From Pseudisothecium myosuroides (taxonomy: Eukaryota; Streptophyta; Bryopsida; Hypnales; Lembophyllaceae): a stretch of 64,000 bases of DNA. Position 1 is the stretch's first letter; every line of letters begins with the position of its first letter. The stretch lies in contig OX637293.1 of the NCBI GenBank assembly GCA_951799445.1, forward strand, positions 14,136,001-14,200,000, read 5' to 3'. The notes below the pieces were generated by a model. That model saw only the letters and a program-made list of their open reading frames with translations, was not told the DNA's origin and made no database searches. The position numbers were made by a program, and so were the translations under genes. This document shows, piece by piece, positions 1 to 11,163 of the stretch.

Positions 1-142
1 GTCCCAATGGAGAGATGTTAGACACACACCCATGCTCAAACCTAAATATTTTCATAGTTCAACTCTACTCTCTGCTATCATTTTTACAAATGAATAATTG
101 AACATATAATCAAGACGATTCACACAAATGATCGAGATACAC

Positions 143-906
143 ATTGAAGGTTGAAGATGTACTAACTTCGTAAGATTAATCTCGTGTATCGCTGTGATAC
201 CAATGTACTTCGCTGTTTGTATGAATTTTGGTGGAATTTCCCACATGTTCAAGTTGCTGTAATGGAGAAGTCAAGGTTTAAACCAACACGTATTCAAGCT
301 TAGAGTGGCACAAAATACATGTAATCAGGAAATGGAACACTGAAATTCACTTGTGTCGTCTAATATATAAACCCTAGGACTAGAAAAACGTCAAGTACTA
401 CAATTTTTTGACATAATTATGTAATTGACGATCAACTTGCAACAATCACGAGAACGATGAAAACAAGCAAGGTGCTATAACTGTGAAATACCGTAGCATG
501 CAAAAATCATTAGAGTTCAAGACACCTGAAATTGAGTTTGAAACTGCGACGGCACTCCACCATCCGAGCTTTGATCTTCTCCATGCTTGGTTTTTTCGCT
601 GAGGCAAATTATTTCAATTCATTTCAAAACATTTTGCAATGGAGGAAATAGATTCAAATAAACTTCACCGGCATATGGAGTTGAAGGAGAAGGATTAGGG
701 TTAACTAAATTGTCAACTCTTCAGATTTGCATTAGGTCTTATTCGGTTCGACTACAAAATCGGAGAATTCAAAGAATTGAAAATTGCATACTCAGATTGC
801 GAAATAAATCAACATCAAAGAACATCAGGTCGAAAGATTCATAAAACTTACATGGCGGAGTTCCGGGTTTTCCTGACGAAGGCGGCGACTCCGGTTGCTT
901 CCCCAT
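143..906 (-). CDS. 5' exons of an unidentified gene, possibly LRR-like, cut by the left edge
   Basis: Tentative model. An ATG at 906 opens MGKQPESPPSSGKPGTPP, ending at a GTAAG donor (exon 906-852, phase 1). A second exon (598-526) follows a CAG acceptor and keeps frame (KKPSMEKIKARMVECRR). A third begins after CAG at 256 (NLNMWEIPPKFIQTAKYIG) and stays open to about 143, where a GTGTAT donor is possible. The three exons join in phase without a stop. The stretch around LNFSNLNMWEIPP resembles the start of a leucine-rich repeat, but too little is present to name the family. Any remaining exons lie outside the window. The alternative is a chance run of open frames. Confidence 0.35.
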
Positions 907-2828
907 GTTGATAGCTTATGTCTTCACTTCTTCCTTGTCTTCTGAATTAAGTTGACGCATCCACTCCACCAACCCAAGAAAGCAAAAAAAAAATTCAAAA
1001 CTTCAAAAGAACTCTGATGAAATTTTGCAAGCGCACCGACTAATGTAAGCAAATATTGAAAGACACAATTTCCTCCATAGGATATCCATGAGACAAAAAC
1101 AACAACAAATCGGTGCAATGGCAGCCTGCCTACATTCATGGGCAAAGGAGCCCTAATTGATCAAAGCGGCACTCAAGGTTATATCCTGTATTGAGGACAC
1201 AAGATGCACACAATCAATCAAAGTATGAAAGCTTTGGAAATTCTAGTGTTGAATTTTGATATACTTACGGACAATATTTTGAAAGTTCGTTGCTTATTCA
1301 AATGTACAAAGTGCATTCATTGAATTCTTATTTCACTTGCCATGAATTGAAGAACCATTTAAAATAATTTATGTTCAATAGTAGTAAGTACTTTACGTGA
1401 AGGTCAAATTCGTGGCACGAATTAAGTTATTTTTGTTAAAAAATGCCACATGTCATCTTGTGAATGGTGTGAGGTGATGCGGAACCCTCAAAATCTAACG
1501 TGAAAATTCAATTTTGGCACCTAGGAGCCTAATTAGACCTTCACCTATGGTATGCTCATTTGTTATTAGAGTTGATTATGGGTGCACTTACCTTATATGG
1601 CAAAGTTTTGGTTTCTATGTCATATAAGGTTCTTCCAAAATTTTGATACATATTCTTCCAAAGCATCACATGTAGAAACCAAAACTTTGCCATTATTTAG
1701 GCTACCATCCTTTCATTGAGATGCCTAATCTGTGGTATATCTATTATATATGAATGAATTAGAGATTGTTGTTCATTGAGTTACCACTAACTATGAACTC
1801 AAAGTTTTGAACTTTAGGAACTTTAGAGACAGAAACCATTCTTTCAAAAGTTCAACTTCTAAATAACTAATTTTTAGCTTTTAATAAATTTATAAATAAA
1901 TCTTCAAATTGATTTAAAAGAATTGAATTATCATGAACTTAGAATATTAATTATTAGTAAAGATAAAGATCTATCCTAATAGAATAATCCTAATAGAACA
2001 ACCAAGCCTTGCTTTGAAGGGAAAACCAATATCAAAGAATGCCATAATGTCATCGACCATGAATCTTAGGTTAGGACTTCAAACAACTAAGATACAAGTT
2101 CCAATAAGTACTACTCCCCCTATCTCAAAATAATCCCGATGTTTCTTTTGTAAAATACAAAGGGAAACATCGGTATTATTTTGAGACAGAGGGAATACTT
2201 TTTTTGGTCTTGCATCTTCCATTATAATCTAATTAGTGGCCTCAAGAAAAATTTATCTAATTCAAGTCGTTTCATTGGTTGTTCTTGAAAACTTGTGGTG
2301 TCAATGGCTATTCAAGGCCAAAATTGTCAAGAACATGAACACTTTTCCTTGTTATTTTTCCAAAGATTGGATGGAATGTAACTATGAGAACTTGTAGTTT
2401 GTATTGAGAGTAAGCACTTCAAATCTTGTAGTTTGTATTGAGCGTAAGCACTTCAAATAATTTGAGATTATTTGACTATATATTTTAGAAGATAATTGAG
2501 TTTGAAGTCATTTGTGCAAATGGAAAAACTGGACAAAACACTTTGGAGAAGCAAATTGCAGCTACAAACAAACGAGATAAGTTGGTGGATACCAAAACAA
2601 TAATCAATGACAGCATACCGATGCACCTTGGCAGATAACATCACAACACTAAAACTGAGAAGGCAACTATGGATGAGATAATCTTTTCTGTATACATCAT
2701 CGATCATCAAATATGAACATGCAAAGATAGTCAGAGACGAACAAAGATCAAGAAGGATAATCAAATTTTCCAGAAATTTGCTTGTGCTCCAAATATGCTG
2801 TAACAATTAATCCAGATTGCCAAATTGA
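907..2828. other. Intergenic AT-rich stretch with small inverted-repeat elements
   Basis: No convincing gene is visible. It holds an inverted repeat at 1599-1618 / 1674-1693 (arm TGGCAAAGTTTTGGTTTCTA and its complement) and a Stowaway-like MITE at 2114-2195, listed separately. The open frames here are short, AT-rich and lack recognisable motifs. Confidence 0.6.
2114..2195. mobile_element. Stowaway-like MITE
   Basis: An 82-bp element with inverted ends (CTCCCCCTATCTCAAAATAA at the left, the complement of TTCCCTCTGTCTCAAAATAA at the right), flanked on both sides by TA. The short size, TA target and CTCCCTC-type ends are those of Stowaway/Tc1-mariner MITEs of plants. A second copy lies at 33597-33677. 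Confidence 0.75.
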
Positions 2829-5800
2829 TCACCAGTAATCTTTGCAAGAGCACAAGCCATTTTTAAAGTGATGAAAGCGATTTGCATCCTTAACCACAAT
2901 TTCTTTTCTAGTCACTTTGGAGATCAATTTGGTTGCTGTATGACAATCTGAGCACACCCGAAGATTCTTGTAAACACGAATCACATTACTACTAGGCGAG
3001 CAGATAAGTCCATACGCAATAGCCAACTTCTCACTATGAGAGCAAAGAGAAAACTCTTTATCCTTCTCGTCAATATCATGCAACACAAGCTGGGTATCTG
3101 GAAGGTAGCCTTCAGCCTTGATTTCCTCAGTCAATCTGCTCAGCTCCTCGTATATCTCCTTTGTTTCTGGGTGAGATGTATCCCCTCCAACAAAGGCATG
3201 AATCTTGCTATCAACTTTGATCCAGCTACGCCCTGGTTCCTTGCGTACACCTCTCTCCTGCATCATAGTGCGCATCAATGATACCTCCTCCCACATCTCA
3301 GCTGCAGCATAGATGTTGGACAGGAGCACGTAGGTAGAGGCCTCCTTGGGTTGCAACTTCACACGCTCTCTAGCCGCAAGTTCACCCAACTCCACATTAC
3401 TATGTGATCTACAAGCAGCGAGAAAGGCTCCCCAAGTTGCTCCATCTGGTTCAACTGGCATACTATCAATCAAGAGCTTGGCTTCCTCCAGATGCCCTGC
3501 TCGCCCAAGAATATCCACCATGCAGTTCCAATGCAACACATTGGGAACGATGCCATAATCTTGCGACATAGCCCGGAAGAGTTGCCGGCCTTCTTCAACA
3601 AGGCCTGCATGACTACAGGCCGATAACACTGCCAGAAATGAATGCCAATCAGGTTTCACACCGGCTGCATTCATATTTCTGAAGACTTCTAAAGCTTCAG
3701 ATCCACATCCATGTTGCGCAAATCCGCCAATCATCACAGTCCATGTCCTTACATCGCGTTGCTCCATTCTATCAAAAACCAGCCTGGCATCATCAATACT
3801 GCCACACTTTGCATACATATGGACCAGCGCATTGCCCACACGCACATCAGACTCAACTCCTCCTTCACGGGCATGCCTGTGTAACTCCTTCACCCACTCC
3901 AAAGCCCCTGTACTTGCACATGCATTCAGAATGCTCAAGTAGGTGACTGCATCTGGTTTGAAGCCTTCGCGCATCATTCGGAGGAACAATTGATATGCTT
4001 CCTCACCAAACCCACTTTCAGCGTATGCGCCAATTATCGTGTTCCATGTAATAACATCCCGTTGCTCCATTCTGTCGAAAACCAGTCTGGCATCATCAAC
4101 ACTGCCACACTTTGCATACATATGGACCAGCGCATTGCCTACACGCACATCTGACGCAAATCCCCCTTCAAAGGCATGCCTATGAACCTCCTTTACCCAC
4201 TCCAAAGCCCCTGTGCTTGCACAAGCATTCAGGATGCTCATATAAGTGACTGCGTCTGGTTTGAAGCCTTCGCGCATCATTCGGAGGAAAAATCGATATG
4301 CTTCCTCACCACACCCACTTTCAGCATACGCGCCAATTATCACAGTCCACGTGATAACATCCCGTTCCTTCATTCTGTTAAAAACCAGTAGCGCATCAGC
4401 TACACTACCGCACTTTGCATAAATGTGAACCAGCGCATTCCCAACATAAACATCTGACTCAAATCCCGCGTCACAGGCATGACTGTGAACCTCCTTAACC
4501 CTCTCCAAAGCCCCTGCACTTGCGCATGCATTCAGGACACTCGCATACGTAAACGCGTCAGGTTTTAAGCCTTCCCGTTTCATTCGGAGAATAAGCTCAT
4601 ATGCTTCACGGTCACACCCATGTTGTGCAAGTCCTCTAATTATCGCATTCCATGTAATTACATCCCGTTGCTCCATTCCGTCGAAAACCAGCCTGGCATC
4701 ATCAGCACTGCCACACTTTACATACATATGGACCAGCGCATTGCCCACACGCACATCTGGCGCAAATCCTCCTTCACGGGCATGCCTGTGTACCTCCCTC
4801 ACCCACTCCAAAGCCCCTGCGCTTGCACAAGCATTCAGGATGCTCATGTAGGTGACTACATCTGGTTTGAAGCCTTCGCGCATCATTCGGAGGAACAATC
4901 GATATGCTTCCTCACCAAACCCACTTTCAGCGTAAGCGCCAATTATCGCGTTCCATGTAATAACATCCCGTTGCTCCATTCTGTCGAAAACCAGTCTGGC
5001 ATCATCAACACTGCCACACTTTGCATACATATGGACCAGCGCATTGCCCACACGCACATCTGACTCAAATCCCTCTTGACGGGCATGCCTGTGAACCTCC
5101 TCCACCCACTCCAAAGCCCCCGCGCTTGCACATGCATTCAGAATGCTCATATAGGTGACTGCATCTGCCTTGAGGCCTTCCTCCTTCATTTGGAGAAACA
5201 ATCGATATGCTTCCTCACCACAACCACTTTTTGCATATGCTCCAATCATCACAGTCCAGGAGATGACATTACGACTGGCCAACTTATCAAAAGTTCTCCT
5301 TGCCTCAAGTATGCTCCCACACTCAGCATACATTTTAAGGAGCGCAGTCCCTACACGCACATCTGATTCTAAGCCACTGTGTCTGATACATTCATGAACT
5401 TCTTTGCCCCATTCTAAGGCCGATGGGCTGGCACATGCCTTCAGGATGCTCAAGTAAGTGACTGCATCCGGCAGCACACCTTCTTGGCGCATTTGATGGA
5501 AAACGTCAATCGCATCTTTTGCACGATTGTGCAGAGCATAACCGCCAATCATGTTGGTCCAAATAAATGCATCCTTCTTCACCAGTTCATCAAACACTCG
5601 GCATGCATCTTCCAATCTCCCACATCTGATGTAGGCGCTCAGTAGGTTGTTTGCCACATATCCATTCTGTTGCATTCCACTCTCAATGATGCACTCATGA
5701 ACTTGTCTAACTGCTGCAAGGTCCTCCTGCTTCAAACACCGCTTCAGAACTTCAATATACATGTACGAGTCAATAGCGATGCCTTGCTGTATGCGATTCT

Positions 5801-5849
5801 TCAAAACATCAATTGCTTCAGTTGAGTTTCTTGCGCTTTTCATGTGCAT
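2829..5849 (-). CDS. PPR-DYW pentatricopeptide repeat protein, organellar C-to-U RNA editing factor
   Basis: A single-exon gene of about 1,006 residues from the first ATG (5849); a second ATG follows two codons later. The open frame extends upstream to a stop near 5909 without another ATG. The Arg/Ser-rich residues encoded there look like an organelle-targeting peptide, so a 5' exon with the true start may be missing. The body is a long PLS-type PPR array with near-identical blocks of about 101 residues (GNALVHMYAKCGSVDDARLV, RDVITWNAIIGAYAESG). It is followed by E-type motifs, a PG box (EPGRSWIKV) and a complete DYW domain. The cytidine-deaminase-like zinc signature is visible as HSEK (HxE) and CSDCH (CxxC), and the protein ends CSCKDYW. 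In this family the PPR array binds a specific organellar transcript and the DYW domain deaminates a cytidine. The target site cannot be read from sequence here. Confidence 0.95.
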   Translation of the reverse strand: MHMKSARNSTEAIDVLKNRIQQGIAIDSYMYIEVLKRCLKQEDLAAVRQVHECIIESGMQQNGYVANNLLSAYIRCGRLEDACRVFDELVKKDAFIWTNMIGGYALHNRAKDAIDVFHQMRQEGVLPDAVTYLSILKACASPSALEWGKEVHECIRHSGLESDVRVGTALLKMYAECGSILEARRTFDKLASRNVISWTVMIGAYAKSGCGEEAYRLFLQMKEEGLKADAVTYMSILNACASAGALEWVEEVHRHARQEGFESDVRVGNALVHMYAKCGSVDDARLVFDRMEQRDVITWNAIIGAYAESGFGEEAYRLFLRMMREGFKPDVVTYMSILNACASAGALEWVREVHRHAREGGFAPDVRVGNALVHMYVKCGSADDARLVFDGMEQRDVITWNAIIRGLAQHGCDREAYELILRMKREGLKPDAFTYASVLNACASAGALERVKEVHSHACDAGFESDVYVGNALVHIYAKCGSVADALLVFNRMKERDVITWTVIIGAYAESGCGEEAYRFFLRMMREGFKPDAVTYMSILNACASTGALEWVKEVHRHAFEGGFASDVRVGNALVHMYAKCGSVDDARLVFDRMEQRDVITWNTIIGAYAESGFGEEAYQLFLRMMREGFKPDAVTYLSILNACASTGALEWVKELHRHAREGGVESDVRVGNALVHMYAKCGSIDDARLVFDRMEQRDVRTWTVMIGGFAQHGCGSEALEVFRNMNAAGVKPDWHSFLAVLSACSHAGLVEEGRQLFRAMSQDYGIVPNVLHWNCMVDILGRAGHLEEAKLLIDSMPVEPDGATWGAFLAACRSHSNVELGELAARERVKLQPKEASTYVLLSNIYAAAEMWEEVSLMRTMMQERGVRKEPGRSWIKVDSKIHAFVGGDTSHPETKEIYEELSRLTEEIKAEGYLPDTQLVLHDIDEKDKEFSLCSHSEKLAIAYGLICSPSSNVIRVYKNLRVCSDCHTATKLISKVTRKEIVVKDANRFHHFKNGLCSCKDYW
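3740..5400 (-). repeat. 303-bp coding tandem repeats within the PPR gene
   Basis: The DNA segment that starts CCATTCT(G/A)TC(G/A)AAAACC on the plus strand recurs at about 3767, 4070, 4372, 4673 and 4976. This is a period of about 303 bp, i.e. one P-L-S triplet of 101 codons. Copies are much more alike in DNA than PPR motifs usually are, including third codon positions, which points to recent block duplication or gene conversion. Confidence 0.85.
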
Positions 5850-6256
5850 ACAGCCACCGCTAACTTCAACACTTCGCTTCAACTCTCTTGCTCTAGTGGG
5901 AAAAGAGTTTCTTCTTCCAAAATTGAACTTGGGTGACCTAACTCATCAATACATTCATCGTGAGAACCATCTTCGTATCGTGGAAAACGCTACTCGATCA
6001 ATTTACACATACATAGACATCTATGCAGTCTATATATAGCTCTCAATATGCATAGAATTTTTTAAAAGGTCACTTTAAATGCACCTAATCAACACTTACA
6101 TAGTGAATCTCATGATGCAAACAAAGAAAAGAAAGTTGCACAAACCAAATCCTCAAACCAACCCAAATCACAAGTTTCACGCTGCATCAAACAAACAAAT
6201 AACTAAGTGTGGGGATGACATCCATCTCCAATTTGAAAGCTTCATCTAAAGCAAAG

Positions 6257-7043
6257 CTATTTGCACCTACTTTTTGTCACAAAGGAAGGCAACTCGAGCT
6301 CACGCCAATACCTATTTGATTCTGTAATCTCTTTAGAATCACTCGCGTGATAACCGACATGGGATGGGCATTTCGTTTGAGTCACCAATTTGAGCATCGC
6401 CTTCACCCACAGTGGAGTTGAGTCTACCCAAAGCGCTTTCTTTTTCACCTTGTGTTCAAAGTCAGGTAATTTGGGATCTATCTACAGACACCACAACCCA
6501 CGATCATATATGAAACCCTGTAAGGAATATATGCTGTTAAACATTGCAATGATCAGATAAGCCTTTACTCCACTCCAAAACACATAAAGAATGCAATATG
6601 CTAATTGTTTCCCAAAGCGCCCATGACACTGAACAAGTAACAAATAATCTCCTCATTGTTATTTTGCAACTCTCGAACATCAACTAACGGGTACTCCTAG
6701 TGGCGGTCCTAGAGATACCTTATAACCTCTGTTATCCCACCACTGTAAAGGATCCGCAAAGTACTCCTGCCAAACTTCTTCAATTGTTTGTGCTTCGCCT
6801 GATTCAATGGAACATACTTCATATGTGTCAATCACATTCTTTCTGAGAAAGATAAATATCACCCACTTCTTTCATGTGGACAAGAATCTGATACATACCT
6901 ATAGCATTGGTACTCACAGTTGGTCCACTACAAACTGATGACGATGAACACCTAATTTCGCTGCTGCTCCTTACTCCACGGGACGGCGACACCAATAATA
7001 AAGAAGGGTGTAAAAGCCATGGAGACTTCAAGAGTGTGATCAC
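6257..7043 (-). CDS. OSB-like organellar single-stranded DNA-binding protein, C-terminal exons (PDF motif)
   Basis: Three segments join in phase. The first is an open segment ending at donor GTATGT near 6900 (Ser-rich, ending SGPTVSTNAI). The second is exon 6843-6719 (ending EVWQEYFADPLQWWDNRGYK). The third is exon 6481-6257 (IDPKLPDFEHKVKKKALWVD, then stop). The WWDNR...PDFEHK...ALW signature is the PDF motif of plant OSB proteins, which bind single-stranded organellar DNA and restrain illegitimate recombination in mitochondria or plastids. An OB-fold normally precedes the PDF motif; I cannot find one between here and NOP16. The first segment has no ATG (upstream stop at about 7055), so a 5' exon is missing from my model or the gene is a remnant. 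Start and N-terminus are unresolved. Confidence 0.6.
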
Positions 7044-7559
7044 ACAAGCATCCTAGTCACACAAATCCCCAACAGTGCGTCAAAAACACATTGGTAGCAG
7101 TAGGAGCATAAGGAACTCAACAGAACTAATTTTAATGTTTAACGTTCAACCAACCACGTTCACACCCTATCAATTTGGGGGAAAACGTAACACCCTAGTC
7201 ATCAAATATTGCTGGGGAGAAGCCTGAATATATTAAATAAGTATGTAGCTACAATGACCAGAGTGGTTCAGTAGACACAAGTCAGTGGTCATCCGACGAA
7301 TTCTGTATAAGTGGACATAAGTCAACACTCACTCACCCGTGCACCAGCTCCACGCATCAAATTGCTTCTCGTTTGCTGCCTACGACGCAACAAAAGGGGC
7401 ATGATTGAAGACATTTTGTGGTCTATAATTGTCAATCTGCTCCTTTCAACCTGGTTGGGGTTTGTTCTCTTCTCCAAAATCTAGACATCCAGGCAGGAAG
7501 TGGAACCCTTCTAGTTTGATTCACCAACCCCAACCTCAACCTCAACATCATCAACGTCC

Positions 7560-8330
7560 AACGTATATAGCAAGCTTCAAAACTCGACTTCAGCATACAC
7601 GAAGAATCCTATATGACTGTCAATATCTTCAAGTCTATTCAGTTGAGTCCGTTCCTCGTCTGTTTTGCATAGCTCCTTCTTTGTCTTCAGTCGGAATAAC
7701 TTCCAATGTATGCAGCTTCCCCCAGAGTGACTAGACCTTCACTTCGGTCCATACAAATTTTCATGCACAAATCCATCTCTTCAAGTTTCCACTCCCCTTC
7801 AACTGTAAATTCCATGTTCTATTTCTCAATAAACGCAAGAAAAACAAATCTGCAACACTCCACATCAACAACCCCAATATCTGCAGCGTGCAAAAGTTTG
7901 ACTAAACCTTGACTTCAACCTAGACACAAAAGCACAATGTCAGATCAATCTCTTCGAATTCGCTGCCCCCCTGCAATTGCGTCTGCTTTGCCCACCAAAT
8001 TACCAAGCCCAAGCTACAGACAGGAGAACACCCTCAATAGCTTGATGCGAACAACACCCGATATATGCTTCAGTCTAACCTCAGTCTGTCATATATGAAT
8101 CAATCTCTGCGAGTTCTTCAGCTCCCTTCCAACTGCGTCTGTTCTCAGCTCCAAATTGCTAAACCTAAACTCAGTAAGAGAAGCTCCCTAACAGCAGCTC
8201 CATAGAAACAACAGCCCATACAACCTTCACTTCAATCCAAAAACAAAGTACTGTCTAAGAATCGTTCCCTTTGCGTCCATCAGCCACCATCCCTCCCCAA
8301 TTGCTAAACCCTCGTCGAGAAAACCTCCAA
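7560..8330. repeat. Degenerate ~160-170 bp tandem repeats
   Basis: Related blocks recur with matching landmarks: CTTCACTTCGGTCCATACAAA at about 7738, CTTGACTTCAACCTAGACAC at about 7908, a diverged version at about 8070 and CTTCACTTCAATCCAAAAAC at about 8227. Each is followed by ATC.ATCTCTTCGA-type and CCAAATTGCTAAACC-type sequence. Spacing is roughly 157-170 bp. No continuous frame runs through the copies, so this looks like non-coding repeat or an old 5' region of the OSB-like gene. The rest of 7044-9168 shows no recognisable exon. Confidence 0.55.
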
Positions 8331-8508
8331 TCAAGGAGAGAATCACAGCACTCTGCAAATTCAATGTACGCAAGAAGCTTCAAGCCCTGAAACTCTCCCT
8401 GGCAAATTTTTACCTGGGAGTGGACACTCAACGAGCGGGCAAAGAAATCTGTTGCAGCAAGAGGAGGTGTCGAGACACCACATTTAGGAGGTTCAATACT
8501 GCACTTGA

Positions 8509-9087
8509 TTAGGGTTTAGGGTTTTAGAGTTTTAGGGTTTTGATGATCTTGTTCCGGAGCTACGCTGCAAGAGACATGTTGGTGGTGAAGGCTGATAAGT
8601 CGAATTTCAGGATACAAAAATCTCCTGAATGATCAGAACAGCGGTGGAAGTCCAAAAATCTGCCGTCTGAGGAATTCTGTGCCTCACAACACAAGGCAAA
8701 TGGCGCGCCACAACACCACAGACCCCTGCTAAGAAACATTCTTGAGAATCCTCTCAATCCTCCACATTCTGCTATTTAACGCTTCTTGCCGAAACCGTAG
8801 TGAAGAAAACTTCGGTCAAATTCGTACAAGCTAAGAAACTGGCTTTGATCGGCCAAGTGCTACAAGACCACGTTCCAAGGGATCGAAGAAGCAAAGAAAT
8901 TGGAGAACGAGAAGTCTGGCCAAGGATCTCCCAGGCAATTGAACTTGCGAATTTTCATAAGATATTTCATCCAAAAATTTGCTGAAAATGGATGAATGCC
9001 GTTTATTCATCTAATTCAGTTGTTCGGCGGGTTTGAAGTTTCGTTCGTTTTCTTAAACCCTGATAGAAACCCTAGGCGAAACCCTAA
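8509..9087. promoter_or_regulatory. Telo-box motifs upstream of NOP16
   Basis: AAACCCTA-type telo-boxes lie just before the NOP16 start (9067-9075 and 9079-9087, with a partial AAACCC at 9055-9060). The reverse motif TAGGGTTTAGGG lies at about 8509-8525. Telo-boxes are a known promoter feature of plant translation and ribosome-biogenesis genes and fit NOP16. The reverse cluster could serve a minus-strand transcript toward the OSB-like gene. Confidence 0.6.
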
Positions 9088-9168
9088 AATTGCTGATTGT
9101 GAGAGACGAAGAGCAACCTCTGCATAGCGATTGAGCAGCAAGCTCCATCCGTGTCAAGTGCGGTTGCG

Positions 9169-11163
9169 ATGGGGAGATCTCGAAGAGCGTTCAGGAAGAG
9201 CAATCCGACTGTACGCGTAGGCTTGCCGAAGCGCAGGAACGCCAAGTCGGTCGGCCCGGAGACCCTGATTTTACCAGGAACCAGCACGAAGTAATGAATC
9301 TCTTGTTCTGATAAATTTTTAGTTCTTTCAATGTGCTCATGTAGATTCCTGCGCAATATTTCGCCTTCCATTTGGACAACACGTTTTGCACTACTTGAGA
9401 ACTTTCGCAGAGAATTGTTTGGGTGGCATTATTTGTACTGATTTGAGAATTTTTAATGAGCTTAGAGTAGAAACAGCCAAACTGTTCAGGTTGCAGTCTT
9501 TTAGAAAGCGCAGAGTTGCATCTCAAAAGCTCTGATAATTTTTCCAAGTTTGAATGTCTGACTTTTGATGATAGTGATTCACTGTTCTCTAGGACTTCAC
9601 GAGAGAACAGCCCTAACCTCTGTTTCTGATACTCTTTTAGAGTTAACAGAGTTAATTATAAGCTGGTTCTGGTGGCATGCTTTTTTGAAAGTGGAGAGTT
9701 GAATTTCAAAGACTCTGATGGTTTTGTAGGTCTGATTTTGAACTTATTTATTTTCTGTTCTCTTGACTTCGTGAGAGGAGGGCGGGACCCTCTGTAATTC
9801 AGCTCTATTTCCACCCTAATGTTTTGGGTGTCCATCTATTCCCTCTTCTTGTCTGAAATGCATCGTTATTGGCTATGTCGCAGGTTGGAGTGGGATGGAA
9901 AGGCATCGTTAATTAGCAATTACAAATCGATGGGAATCGTGGCGAATGCGAATGTGATGGGAGCGCGGTCGGGTACTCAGCATCTTATACAGCTAGCGAG
10001 CTTACAGAAACCGTTGTCAGCTGACGGTGATGAGGTGTATGGTAGCGATGACGAGCCCGACGGTAAGCTAACGGCCTACCCAAACATGGTTGTAATGGTT
10101 TAGGGTTTATAAGGATTGCAAGGTTTTCTGATGTGTACTATAATACTCTGCATTCTTACACAGTTTGAACAAACCAAGTAGCGCCAATTGTCTTACGGGA
10201 ATTAACGATTAAATGGTCGCATTGTCCAATTTGTGTCTGTTAATAACTTGGTGCTAATTCCTGCTGGCTAACTTGCAATGAATTTAGATTCATTTCCCAT
10301 AGTTAAATTCAACTCCCTGAATTTGGACTAACTCTGCCTTTACCAATGGTTTGAATTGCTAAACCCGCCTACCCCAAGCAGCAACAGGTAGCTAACTTGA
10401 AAGCCTAGCTCCCCATTAATTACCTGCAAGTGCGGGCACGCAATAGGTTAGTTAATTTCCAAGTCGCTAATGGACCTCAACATCTGAGTACCTCAATACC
10501 TGAGTTCGCTAATTGGCGATACCTGGTTGGGGCGGGCAGGGCCTGTACCAAGCAAGTTAGCGATTGTCGTAAAGGAAGCGATAAATCGCTGAGTGTGTTT
10601 TTCTGTGATTGAGGTCAAGTCAATTCCTATGTGTTTCAGAGAATGTTCGCTTTCTATTTCCAGAGCTATGAAGATTTGCATGATTATACCACTTTTCCCT
10701 TGAATGTCACTAAGCGATATTGAGTTGTGCTTCCTCCTTTATTCTTGCAGATGTAAAATCTGCTCTCCACAAAAAGAGGTCGGATGGGAAAAGGGCACCA
10801 CTTCAGAGACTTACAACAATGCAGAGGGTTTATATTAGTCGACTTATATTGAAACACGGGGACAAATATGTGGTCAGTTGTCATCCCTCGAACCAATTGA
10901 TGCTTGGTGTGGATCTCTGTTGTTTGTGGATCATGGCGGTCGAATTGCTTACTGTTTTGTTCAGCTTGGCTTATGTCTCAATTATTCTTGCTTTAAAAAC
11001 ACAGTTCATTGATACCGAGAATTCTTTGCAGGCAATGTCAAAGGACATCAAGTTGAATCGGATGCAGCACCCGCCTGGAGCGCTTTCACTTTTATGTGAG
11101 CGGTTCCATAAGTACGATAAATTGACTGACAATGTTGAAGCACAAGAAAATTCTAAGCAATAA
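9169..11163 (+). CDS. NOP16: NOP16, nucleolar 60S ribosome-biogenesis protein
   Basis: Four exons in consistent phase: 9169-9290, 9884-10062, 10751-10872 and 11032-11163, giving 184 residues. The N-terminus MGRSRR followed by VRVGLPKRRN is the Nop16 signature, here rich in basic residues. Exon 2 gives EWDGKASLISNYKSMGIV, the conserved W-D-..-NYK-G block. The C-terminus gives KHGDKYVAMSKDIKLNRMQH, matching the family's YGDDY-AMARD-KLN-QHT block with the PG after it. Nop16 is a nucleolar component of pre-60S particles. Start choice is firm because MGRSRR is conserved. All three introns have GT donors and AG acceptors (GTAATG, GTAAGC, GTCAGT). Telo-boxes lie immediately upstream. Length is close to other Nop16 proteins. 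Confidence 0.93.

Noticed and set aside
4620..5366. Long plus-strand open frames opposite the PPR gene
   Set aside because: They are antisense shadows of the repeated, GC-richer PPR coding DNA and repeat with the same 303-bp period. No independent protein features.
8800..8985. Plus-strand frame reading KTSVKFVQAKKLALIG
   Set aside because: 61 codons, no ATG-supported context, no family match and no splice partner that I could find.
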